Shown here in pieces: positions 25,362 to 33,861 of a DNA stretch of 64,000 nt. A model generated the notes under the pieces. The model was not told the origin of the DNA and made no database searches. It saw only the letters and a list, made by a program, of their open reading frames with translations. Each line of letters opens with the position of its first letter. The first letter of the stretch is position 1. Location of the stretch: the NCBI GenBank assembly GCA_963750255.1, contig CAVVPZ010000006.1, positions 62,001 to 126,000 on the forward strand, written 5' to 3'. The position numbers were made by a program, and so were the translations under genes. The stretch is from DATLED01 sp963750255. GTDB taxonomy: Bacteria > Actinomycetota > Acidimicrobiia > Acidimicrobiales > CADCTF01.

Positions 25362-27002
25362 TTACGACCGGCCTTCCTGCTCGGCCTCGCGGTGGAGCAG
25401 GAAGGTGCCGGTCGCTCGGCTGACGAGGCGACCGTCGGCGTCGGTGCAGGCGGCTTCGGCGAACGCCACCTGCCGCGTGATGCGAGCCACCGTGCCCCGC
25501 ACGACGAACGACCCCCCAAGATCGGCGCTGCGCAGGTAGCTGGCCTGCAGGTCGATCGTCGACCTGGTGCGGTCGCGGCCGTCGAGGGTGGCGTTGATGG
25601 CGAAGTTCATCGCCGCGTCGAGCACGATGTCGTGCACGCCCGCCTGCACGTAGCCGTGCGGGTTGCAGGCCAGCGGCGTCGGGGTCCACGCGCACGTCGC
25701 CCACCCCGCGTCGCCGTCGTAGGCGTCGAACGCGCCACCGATCGCCTCGATGATCGGCATGCCGCCGTCGCCCAGCCAGCGGTCCATGTTCTTGGTCATT
25801 CTCATTGCTCGGAACCTCACGGTGAATCGGGCGCCGCCACCGGGGGCGTCGTCGACCACGACGCCGGCCTCGAGCGACGCGGCCAGTTGTCGGACGACGG
25901 GTAGGCCCAACCCCATGCCCGCGCCCGTGTGATTGCCGCGGAAGAACCGTTCGAAGACGCGGTCGCGGTCGGCGGCCGGGACCCCCGGGCCGTGGTCGCG
26001 CACCACGATGCACGGCGCCCCGTCGTCCCACCCGGCGCTGAGTACGGCGTCGCCGCCGTATTTCAAGGCGTTGTCGACGAGTTGGTTGACGAGATGGCGG
26101 ATCATCACCGCGTCAGTGACCACGGTGGCGAGTTCCACCGCCTCCACGCTGACCCGGGATTCGTCGACCGAGAGGTGGGCCACTTCGCGCAGCAACTCGG
26201 CGACGTCGACCTCGACTGGGCGTACCCGAGACACCCCGGCGTCGAGACTCGACACCGTGAGGATCTCTTCGATCAGCGCCGAGAGTCGGCTCACCGACGT
26301 CTTGACCCTCGTCAGCACCTCGTGGGTTTCCGAGGCGCTGAGGCGATCGCCGTGACGGAGGAGGGTGTCGGTGAATCCCCCCATCACCGTCAGCGGAGTA
26401 CGCAGCTCGTGGGAGATGCGGGCGATGAAATCAGCCTTCATCCGCTCGAGTTCGACGAGATCGGCCCGGCGACGCGCGCTCTCGATGGCGCCCGACACCT
26501 GGATGGCCAGACCCTCGAGCACGGCGGCGTCATCAGCGTCGAAGGCGTCGACCTCGTTCGAGTCGACCTGCAATGCTCCGATGACGGCTCCCAGCACGAC
26601 GAGGGGCACGGCGAGGTAGCTCCGGCTGGGCGCGTTGGTGCCCGATCGTCGGAGCTGGGGATCGACCCGTTCGTCGGCGCGGATGTCCGGCGAGTAGACG
26701 GTGATGCCCTCGGCCACGACCCGTCCACTGAGGCCAGTGCCGACCGGCACTCGCGCCGCCAACACGTCGTCGCTGACGGCCCGGTCGGCGGCAGCCACGT
26801 AGACGCCACCTTCGTCGACCAACTGCACAGTCCCGCCCCGGAACTCGACCAGGGAACGCATCGCTTCGAGCACCGTCTTGAGGACGGCGTCGAGCTCGAG
26901 GGCGGGCCCGATGTCGCGGGCCACGCGGGCCAAGAGGGTCTGCAGGTCGAGGAGGCGTTCGAGGCGCTCCTCGGCCGACGGTCCATGCGGCGCGTCGGGC
27001 AC
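25362..27002 (-). CDS. GAF-domain histidine kinase reading in frame into a PaaI-type thioesterase
   Basis: GTG start at 27002. Residues ~15-45 are helical, ~45-195 form a GAF sensor (GGTVQLVDEGGVYVAAADRA to VDAFDADDAAVLEGLAIQVS), then a HisKA helix with the phospho-His in DFIARISHELRTPLTVMGGF and an ATPase domain (NQLVDNALKYGGDAVLSAGW, RDHGPGVPAADRDRVFERFF, GAGMGLGLPVVRQLAASLEA). No transmembrane segment. Without a stop, the frame continues MRMTKNMDRWLGDGGMPIIE into a hotdog-fold thioesterase (NPHGYVQAGVHDIVLDAAMN, FVVRGTVARITRQVAFAEAA). Either a real fusion or two overlapping genes joined by a lost base. No response regulator is adjacent. Confidence 0.75.
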   Translation of the reverse strand: MPDAPHGPSAEERLERLLDLQTLLARVARDIGPALELDAVLKTVLEAMRSLVEFRGGTVQLVDEGGVYVAAADRAVSDDVLAARVPVGTGLSGRVVAEGITVYSPDIRADERVDPQLRRSGTNAPSRSYLAVPLVVLGAVIGALQVDSNEVDAFDADDAAVLEGLAIQVSGAIESARRRADLVELERMKADFIARISHELRTPLTVMGGFTDTLLRHGDRLSASETHEVLTRVKTSVSRLSALIEEILTVSSLDAGVSRVRPVEVDVAELLREVAHLSVDESRVSVEAVELATVVTDAVMIRHLVNQLVDNALKYGGDAVLSAGWDDGAPCIVVRDHGPGVPAADRDRVFERFFRGNHTGAGMGLGLPVVRQLAASLEAGVVVDDAPGGGARFTVRFRAMRMTKNMDRWLGDGGMPIIEAIGGAFDAYDGDAGWATCAWTPTPLACNPHGYVQAGVHDIVLDAAMNFAINATLDGRDRTRSTIDLQASYLRSADLGGSFVVRGTVARITRQVAFAEAACTDADGRLVSRATGTFLLHREAEQEGRS

Positions 27003-27069
27003 GCTGCCATGGTCGCAGATCGCCTGCGCAACGGGCGAAAGCCGAGGCGGGCGGAGTAGTTTCGGACCC

Positions 27070-28257
27070 ATGACAACTGCCGTGATCGTGGATGCCGTCC
27101 GTACTGGGGGCGGCCGTGGAAAGAAGGACAGCGGGAAGCTGAGCCATTGGCACCCCGTGGACCTTGCCGCTGAAGTGCTCCGAGCGCTGGTCGAGCGCAA
27201 CAACCTCGATCCGGCCATGGTCGACGACGTGATCATGGGTTGCGTGATGCAGGTCGGCGAGCAGGGCCTCAACATCGGCCGCAGCGCCGTGTTGGCCGCG
27301 GGCTGGCCCGAGACCGTGCCGGCCACGTCGGTCGACCGCCAGTGCGGTTCGTCGCAGCAGTCCGCGCACTTCGCCGCCCAGGGCGTCATCGCCGGGGCCT
27401 ACGACATCGCCGTCGCCGCTGGCGTCGAGGTCATGAGCCGGGTGCCCATGGGCGCCTCGATGGGCGGCGGCTTCGGCATGCCGTTCGGCCCCAAGGTCGG
27501 CGCCCGCTACGCCGGCGTCGGCGGCCTCGTCAGCCAGGGCATCGGCGCCGAGATGATCGCCGACAAGTGGGGCATCAGCCGCGAAGACCTCGACGCCTTC
27601 GCCGTCCGTTCGCACCAGAACGCGGCCCGGGCCCGTGAAGAGGGCCGCTTCGCCAACGAGATCGTCCCGGTCAAGGTCAAGGACGCCAACGGCAACGAGA
27701 CCGACGAGATCTTCGACTACGACGAGGGCGTTCGCCCCGACTCCAACATGGAGACGCTGGCCAAGCTCAAGCCCGCCTTCAAGCCCGACGGCAAGGTGAC
27801 GGCGGCCAACTCCAGCCAGATCACCGACGGCGCCTCGGCCGTGCTGATCATGAGCGAGGAAAAGGCCAAGAGCCTCGGCCTCACCCCCCGGGCCCGCTTC
27901 CACACCTTCGCCCTCGCCGGTGTCGACCCGGTCACCATGCTCACCGGCCCCATCCCCTCGACGGCCAAGGCCCTCGAGAAGTCGGGTCTCAGCATCGACG
28001 ACATCGACCTGTTCGAGGTCAACGAAGCCTTCGCGTCGGTTGTCCTGGCCTGGGAGAAGGAGCACCACCCGGACATGTCCAAGGTCAACGTGAACGGCGG
28101 CGCCATCGCCCTCGGTCACCCCCTCGGCGGTTCGGGCACCAAGCTCATGGCCACCCTGCTCAACGAGCTCGAGCGCACCGGCGGCCGCTACGGCCTCCAG
28201 ACGATGTGCGAGGGCGGCGGCCTGGCCAACGCCACCATCATCGAGCGTTTGGGCTAG
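27070..28257 (+). CDS. Acetyl-CoA acetyltransferase / thiolase
   Basis: 395 residues, intact. The acyl-accepting Cys is in ATSVDRQCGSSQQSAHFAAQ, the catalytic His in GGAIALGHPLGGSGTKLMAT, and the second Cys in GLQTMCEGGGLANATIIERL; NEAFA is in VNEAFASVVLAWEKEHH. This is the full thiolase set and could act in beta-oxidation or in condensation. ALDLDEVAD-type FadA motifs are not decisive, so degradative versus biosynthetic role stays open. Divergent from the kinase with 67 bases between starts. Confidence 0.92.
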   Translation: MTTAVIVDAVRTGGGRGKKDSGKLSHWHPVDLAAEVLRALVERNNLDPAMVDDVIMGCVMQVGEQGLNIGRSAVLAAGWPETVPATSVDRQCGSSQQSAHFAAQGVIAGAYDIAVAAGVEVMSRVPMGASMGGGFGMPFGPKVGARYAGVGGLVSQGIGAEMIADKWGISREDLDAFAVRSHQNAARAREEGRFANEIVPVKVKDANGNETDEIFDYDEGVRPDSNMETLAKLKPAFKPDGKVTAANSSQITDGASAVLIMSEEKAKSLGLTPRARFHTFALAGVDPVTMLTGPIPSTAKALEKSGLSIDDIDLFEVNEAFASVVLAWEKEHHPDMSKVNVNGGAIALGHPLGGSGTKLMATLLNELERTGGRYGLQTMCEGGGLANATIIERLG

Positions 28258-28327
28258 CACCCAATCCGTTCCGGGGGAGGTCGTCGCCAGCCTGGCTGGC
28301 GGCGGCCTCCCCAGAAGCGCTCCCGAC

Positions 28328-28585
28328 ATGCCCGTCGTCCTCAAGCTCATCATCGGCCTGGCCTTCGCCTACGTCGTCCTCCGCATCGGGTTCTGGATGT
28401 TGCGAGGGCTGGCCAACCCCCTCCCCGCTCCCCCGCCGGCGGGCGAGATGCGGCGGGTGAACCTCCGCTACCGCTGCGGGATCTGCGGGGTGGAGTTGCG
28501 CCTCACGACCGCGCCCGACGAGGACCCTCCCCCGCCTCGGCACTGCACCGAGGACATGGAACTCATCGCCCCCCTCTTCGAGTAG
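28328..28585 (+). CDS. Small membrane protein with a zinc-ribbon-like Cys pair
   Basis: 85 residues: VLKLIIGLAFAYVVLRIGFW is a membrane helix, then Pro-rich linker (NPLPAPPPAGEM) and a small domain RYRCGICGVELRLTTA with C-X2-C and a later HCTEDM that could complete a zinc site. Start MPVV at an ATG; 70 bases after the thiolase. No known function; small acidobacterial and actinobacterial proteins like this occur next to metabolic genes. Followed by a terminator-like hairpin at 28688-28742. Confidence 0.6.
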   Translation: MPVVLKLIIGLAFAYVVLRIGFWMLRGLANPLPAPPPAGEMRRVNLRYRCGICGVELRLTTAPDEDPPPPRHCTEDMELIAPLFE

Positions 28586-28980
28586 CGCATCCTTCCACAG
28601 GGTGTGGAAAAGGCTGGGGAGAGTTGCACCGATGTAACTTTCGTCACCCGGCGTTCACCCACCGCCGCGGTGGGAGCCGTGCACGCGAAAGAACCCCGAG
28701 TAGCCGTCAGGCCGAAGCCGTTCGCGCTCCTTGGGGTTCTTTCTGACCGACCGCTCGTTTTAGGCGTTTCCGCTGGTGCTGGCCCTCCGGCGCAAGCGCC
28801 TCGGGTGCTGCGTTCCTGCGGATCCGGCCCATCGTCGCTTCCGGCTGAGGTCATCATCCGCCCGCCCCTGATCGCTGTCAATGGGGTTGGGGGAGATCCT
28901 CAGGTTGTCCGCAGAACTTTCCCGGTTGACCACAGACCTGCGGTGGTTGTCCCCCGAGTATCCCCAGTGTTGTCCACCGA
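28586..28980. other. 395 bases between convergent genes, no gene seen
   Basis: Holds a terminator-like inverted repeat (28688-28742) and, at 28913-28979, several TTGTCC- or TTGACC-type 9-mers (TTGTCCGCA, TTGACCACA, TTGTCCACC) that resemble DnaA boxes. No convincing reading frame. The sequence just after 28586 also has CTTCCACA...TGTGGAAAA. Function beyond termination is not established. Confidence 0.5.
28688..28742. terminator. Terminator-like inverted repeat between convergent genes
   Basis: AAAGAACCCC (28688-28697) and GGGGTTCTTT (28733-28742) are exact reverse complements separated by 35 bases. It could end transcripts from both the small membrane protein gene and the dehydrogenase-like gene. 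The long loop makes it weaker than a compact rho-independent terminator. Confidence 0.45.
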
Positions 28981-29968
28981 TCAGGCGCCCGAGAAGGCTG
29001 CGGCCCGCACCCCTCGGTCGGCCAACTCGTGCAAGAACGCCAACGGATCGGCGACCATCACACCCAGTCCGCCCGAACCGGGGCGGGCCAGCCGGCCCTG
29101 CGCGGCCCAACCGGCAGCGACGGCGGCGACGGCTCCCGCGGCGACGGCGGGACGGTCGAGGGCCCCGAGCACGACGGCGTCGGTGGCGCCGTCGCGCCGG
29201 CCGCGGATCTCGACCCGGATGGCGCCGATGGCGCCCTCGGCATGGGGTCGGGCGCAACATCGGCAGGCGGGCAGTCACCCGATCTCGACGCGAGGCGCTC
29301 ACCCGTGCCGTGATCCGCGCCGCCCCGGGGAAGGCGGGCAACAAGAGCACCGCGTCGGGGAGTTCGGCTCGGTAACAGTCGAGGCCCGCCACCGGGTCGG
29401 GGAACCAGCACAACTCGCGACCCGAACCGGGCGGCCGGCGCACCCACGCCCCATCACGCCAGTCGACGGCCTCGGCGCCCAGCGCAGCGTGATGCTGTCG
29501 AGCGCAGGCGGGACCACCGGTGCCGGTCTTGGCCACGTGGATCTCGTCGACGGTGCCGAATCCGACTGCGGCGTGGCGGGCCAGGAGACAGCTGAGCCCG
29601 GGCGAGAACGCGGCGCCAGCGACGACGTGGCGACCCCGCTCGCGGGCTTCGGCGTCGAGGTCGAGGAGGCGGCGGACCTCGGCGAGGTCGTCGCTGGCCG
29701 AGACCACATCGGCGCCCCGTTCGAGCGCAGCTTCGGCCACGACTCGGTGGTCGCCGGCCGGGGAGGCCACGACCACGACGGCGGCATCGTCGAGCAACTC
29801 AGGACGCCATGCGGCGGCCGACGCCGGCCGCCCCAGCGACCGGGCCACCTGCTCGGCCCGGGCCACGTCGCGGTCGGCAAGCACGAGTTCGCTCAACCCG
29901 TCAAGCGTGTGGAGTTGCCGAGCGGCTCGGGCCCCGACGGCGCCGGCGCCCACAAGGACGATTCGCAC
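28981..29968 (-). CDS. Saccharopine-dehydrogenase/Gfo-type NAD(P)-binding protein, frameshifted
   Basis: GTG start; RIVLVGAGAVGARAARQLHT is a Rossmann loop, followed by VLADRDVARAEQVARSLGRP, AAVVVVASPAGDHRVVAEAA and VVAGAAFSPGLSCLLARHAA, which matches saccharopine dehydrogenase-like reductases. A +1 shift near 29285 leads to the end VVLGALDRPAVAAGAVAAVA and DPLAFLHELADRGVRAAAFS; length is 3n+1. Substrate unknown. It lies between a tRNA-Ile gene and a convergent membrane-protein gene. Confidence 0.7.
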
Positions 29969-30131
29969 GCTCAGCGCAGGTCGGGGCCGGTGAGCTCGCG
30001 CCAACCGCCCTTCTGGGGCGGGACGCCACCGGTGCCCCGGAGGCGCAGGACGCCGGCAACGATGCCAGCCGTCATCACCGCAACCACCGCCCGTCGAATC
30101 GCTCTCACCGCGGGGACCTCGTCATCGGAAG

Positions 30132-30205
30132 TGGGGCTAGATGGAATCGAACCATCGACCTCAGCATTATCAGTGCTGCGCTCTAACCAACTGAGCTATA
30201 GCCCC
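30132..30205 (-). tRNA. tRNA-Ile(GAT)
   Basis: The reverse strand reads GGGGCTATAGCTCAGTTGGT at the 5' end with a full D arm, an anticodon stem GCAGC/GCTGA-type region around loop CTGATAA (anticodon GAT), T arm GATGGTTCGATTCCATC and 3' strand TAGCCCC plus discriminator A. The acceptor stem pairs over 7 bases. No CCA is encoded. Intact, unlike the tRNA-Ala remnant at 9119. Confidence 0.95.
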
Positions 30206-30212
30206 GCAGGAG

Positions 30213-30662
30213 TCACGCAGGATAGCCGGGTGCGAGGCGGTGCTCCTCTTGACGGCGGACGGGCTCGGCCGCCATCGCCGCCTCAGGGGCGGCCGCGGGC
30301 ACGACCCGCAGATCTTCCTCGAGGACGGTCAACTCGATGCCACCCACGACATCGCTGATCAGGTTGTAGATCACGGCCACCAAGACGCTCATGCCGGTGC
30401 CGAGCAGCACCATGACGAGGCCGACGGCGGTGAAGCCACGGAGCAGTTGGGCGCCAGCGAATCGGAAATCCTCGAAGCCGATGGCCTGCATGAACTTCTC
30501 GACGCTGGCGACGGCCCCGATCGACGAACCGGCGGCCCACAACAGGATCCCGGCGATGAGCAGCACGAGAACCAGGCTGAGTGTGAAGAGGGAGGAGACC
30601 TTCAGGACCGACCAGGTGTCGATCCTTCGAACCACCCGGCGGACGCGTCGACCTTGAGCCAT
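30213..30662 (-). CDS. DUF3566 membrane protein downstream of gyrA
   Basis: 149 residues. Basic start MAQGRRVRRVVRRIDTWSVL, first helix FTLSLVLVLLIAGILLWAAG, second LRGFTAVGLVMVLLGTGMSV leading into AVIYNLISDVVGGIELTVLE. WSVLKVS...YNLISDVVGGIE is the DUF3566 pattern, an actinobacterial family almost always encoded next to gyrA. Function unknown. Here a TadE-like/M15 gene lies between it and gyrA. The C-terminal Ala/Glu tail is probably cytoplasmic. Confidence 0.85.
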   Translation of the reverse strand: MAQGRRVRRVVRRIDTWSVLKVSSLFTLSLVLVLLIAGILLWAAGSSIGAVASVEKFMQAIGFEDFRFAGAQLLRGFTAVGLVMVLLGTGMSVLVAVIYNLISDVVGGIELTVLEEDLRVVPAAAPEAAMAAEPVRRQEEHRLAPGYPA

Positions 30663-30706
30663 GGTGCCCGGGAGCCTACCCAGCGCAGTCGCGTCGGTAA
30701 CGGCAG

Positions 30707-31319
30707 CTAGCAGAGCTCGAAGTGCACGGGATCGGTGCGCGGATACGGGCGGCAAAGTCCAGCCTTTGCCGCGACGCCCGCAAGCGAGTCGGCGAACGAG
30801 GCGGGCACGTCTATGGCCAGACCCCGCTCATGGCGTGAGGTGCCGGGTGGCGCCACCGGATAGGGATTGGCCGCCCGGGCGTGCCACAGACGGCGCTGCT
30901 CGGCGGCCGAGCGCACACCCGATGTGATCGGGACCGGCCGACCGAGGAGCTGTCCGGCTCGCCCGAGCGCGGCCCGCAGCGCAGGGGCGAGGGCATCGCG
31001 AGAGCCCACGGTCGACGTGACGCGACGGGCCCGGGCCGTTGCCTCACTCTCGCCGACCCGCACGCGCACTCGAACCTCGGCCCCGGCCCGTTCGATCCGA
31101 ACCACACGAGCACCGTTGGCGGCGGCCACCGCTCGGGCGGCGTCGTCGTTGGCGGCGGCGGCGGCCAAGCGCGGCAGCGTCGGCCGCCGTGTCGGCCTGG
31201 GCCACCTCGACGGCGGCCCCTCCGAGACGACCGAGGCCGAGCGCGGCCAGGCCAGCCGCCACCATCAACAGGGCAATCAGAGGCGCAACCGACCCCTCTT
31301 CGGAGCGGCACTTCGACAT
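30707..31319 (-). CDS. TadE-like helicase-secretion type N-terminus joined to an M15 D-Ala-D-Ala carboxypeptidase-like domain, frameshifted
   Basis: ATG at 31319 with GGAGG eight bases upstream. N-terminus MSKCRSEEGSVAPLIALLMV and AAVEVAQADTAADAAALAAA is the signature of Rv3654c/TadE-like pseudopilin-type proteins. A +1 shift near 31170 joins this to a domain with RPVPITSGVRSAAEQRRLWH, GTSRHERGLAIDVPASFADS and RTDPVHFELC, the M15B (VanY-like) zinc peptidase set (S-H/R-H-X6-D and H-X-E). Length 3n+1. A pilin-like anchored peptidase is unusual; the shift lies at the junction, so check whether these are one gene. Confidence 0.65.
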
Positions 31320-31365
31320 ATAGGAAACCTCCACGACGGGGTCGGGAGGGGGAAGTGGGGTGGGG

Positions 31366-33850
31366 CTAGGAGTCGCCCGGCTCGTCGTCGCTCTGACGGT
31401 CGAGGATGGGGGCGGCCGAGGCCACCGAGGTGCCGTCGTCGAGGTTCATGACCTTGACGCCGGTGGCGTCACGACCCTGGCTCGAGATACCCCGCACCGG
31501 GGTGCGGACGGTCACGCCGGCCGACGACACGAGGAAGATCTCGTCGTCGAGGGCCACCATGAAGGCGGCCACGACGTAGCCCTTCTTGGCCGTGAGCTTG
31601 ATGCCGCGCACGCCCTGGCCGCCACGGGTCTGGCGGTTGAACTTGTCGAGTTGGGTGCGCTTGCCGTAGCCCGACTCGGTGACGATGAGGATGCTGGTCT
31701 CGTCGCGGGCCACGTCACAGGAGACGACCTCGTCGCCCGCCTTCATCCGCATGCCGCGTACACCGGCGGCGTTGCGACCCATACCCCGGACGTCGGTCTC
31801 GTTGAATCGGATCGTCACGCCGTTGCGGCTGACCATGAAGATGTCGTCGTCGCCACCGGTCTGGAGCACCCGGACGAGCTCGTCGCCGTCATGGAGGTTG
31901 ATGGCGATGAAGCCCTCGCGGCGGCTCTTGTCGTATTCGCTGAAGGCCGTCTTCTTGACCTGCCCCGCCTTGGTGGCAAAGAACAGGAACCGGTCGTCGG
32001 GGTAGTCGCGGGTATCGATGATGGCCGCGACCTTTTCATCGGGAGCCAGCGGCAACAGGTTGACGATGGCGGTACCGCGCGCCGTGCGCTCCTTCATCGG
32101 CACTTCGTGCGCCTTGAGGCGATACACCTTGCCCTGGTTGGAGAAGAACAACAGGTAGGCGTGGGCCGTGGTGTGGATGATCTGGGTGACCAGGTCCTCC
32201 TCTTTGAGCTTGGCCCCGGCCACGCCTCGGCCGCCCCGACCCTGGGTGCGGAACGAGCCCGCGGCGGTGGTCTTGATGTAGCCGGCCTTGGTCATCGTGA
32301 CGACCATCGGCTCGTCGTCGATGAAGTCCTCGGCGTTCATCTCGCCCGGGTCGTAGGTGATCTCGGCCCGCCGCTCGGTGGCGAACTTGTCCTTGATCTC
32401 GGTCATCTCCGACTTGATGACTCCGCGGAGCTTGACCGGATCGTTGAGGATCGACTCGAGCTCGGCGATCGTCTCGCGCAGCTCAGCCATCTCTTTCTCG
32501 AGCTCGCTGCGGCCCAGCCGGGTCAGGCGACCGAGGGTCATGTCGAGAATGTGGTTGGCCTGGATCTCGCTGAACTCGAACGGCGCCGCCATCAGCCCGG
32601 TGCGGGCGACCGACCGGTCGTCGGAACCCCGAATCAGCGTGATGATGGCGTCGATCATGTCGAGGGCCTTGAGCAGGCCTTCGACGATGTGGGCCCGGTC
32701 CTGGGCCTTCTTGAGCCGGTACTGGCTGCGGCGAGTGATGACGTCGACCTGGTGGTCGATGTAGTGCTGGAGCATCTGCACCAGGGTCAAGGTGCGGGGC
32801 ACCCCGTCGACGAGGGCCACCATGTTGACGCCGAAGCTCGTCTGCAAGCCGGTCTGCTTGTAGAGGTTGTTGAGCACGACGTTGGCGTTGGCGTCGCGCT
32901 TGAGCGGGAAGACGATCTTGGTGTCGATGCCCGAGCTCAGGTTCTGGATGTCACGGATGCCGTCGAGCTCGCGGGCGTTGACAAGGTCGGCCACCTTCTC
33001 CTCGAGCGTCGCCGGGCTGGCCTGGTAGGGCAATTCGGTGACGACGATCTGGCTGCCGCCGCCGCGTGTCTCTTCGATCTCGGCCCGGGCCCGCATGCGG
33101 ATCGAGCCGCGGCCGGTGCGATAGGCCTCGATGATGCCGGCCCGGCCCAGGATCAGGCCGCCCGTCGGGAAGTCGGGGCCCTTGATGAACTGCATGAGGT
33201 CGTCGGCGGTGGCATCGGGGTTGTCGATGAGGTGGCAGCGTGCCGTCGATGACCTCGCCCAGGTTGTGGGGCGGGATGTTGGTGGCCATGGCCACGGCGA
33301 TGCCCTGGCTGCCGTTGACCAACAGGTTGGGGAAGCGCGACGGCAAGACCGTGGGCTCTTCGAACTCGTTGGTGTAGTTGGGCTGGAAGTCGACGGTGTC
33401 TTCGTCGATGCCGGCCAGCATGTGGTTGGCCAACTGGCCCAGGCGCGACTCGGTGTACCTCTCGGCCGCGGCCGGGTAATCCTGCGAGCCGTAGTTGCCA
33501 TGGAAGTCGATGAGCGGGTGGCGCAGGGAAAAGGGCTGGGCCATACGCACCAGGGCGTCGTAGATGGCCGACTGCCCGTGGGGATGCCACTTGCCCATCA
33601 CGTCGCCGGTGACGCGGGCGCACTTCATGCGCGGTCGGTCGGGGCGCACGCCGAGGTCGTGCATGCCGTAGAGGATCCGTCGGTGGACGGGCTTGAGGCC
33701 GTCGCGCACATCGGGCAGGGCCCGCTGGACGATGACCCACATGGCGTACTCCAGGAAGGAGCGCTCCATCTCCTCCTGGATCTCGATGGGTTCGACGCCC
33801 GAGGGCGGATCGTCGCCGGCGGGCGGTTCGGTGGTGGTCACGTCGCTCAT
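31366..33850 (-). CDS. gyrA: DNA gyrase subunit A, one frame shift
   Basis: Cuts and rejoins DNA to introduce negative supercoils. Starts MSDVTTTEPPAGDDPPSG; breakage-reunion domain with the catalytic Tyr in PAAAERYTESRLGQLANHML, QGRGGRG GyrA-box (FRTQGRGGRGVAGAKL) and a six-bladed C-terminal domain ending DRQSDDEPGDS. One inserted base near 33236 splits it (between NIPPHNLGEVIDGT and LIDNPDATADDLMQFIKGPD); length 3n+1. In the quinolone-pocket region it reads KWHPHGQSAIYDALVRMAQ, with Gln where Asp is usual, and HGNYGSQDYPAAAERYTE. The stop to gyrB spacing is 11 bases, same operon. Confidence 0.95.
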
Positions 33851-33861
33851 GTCGGGTTCTC

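Noticed and set aside
31360..33252. Long plus-strand frame opposite gyrA
   Set aside because: Shadow of the gyrA coding frame in high-GC DNA; composition is Val/Asp/Leu-rich with no domain.
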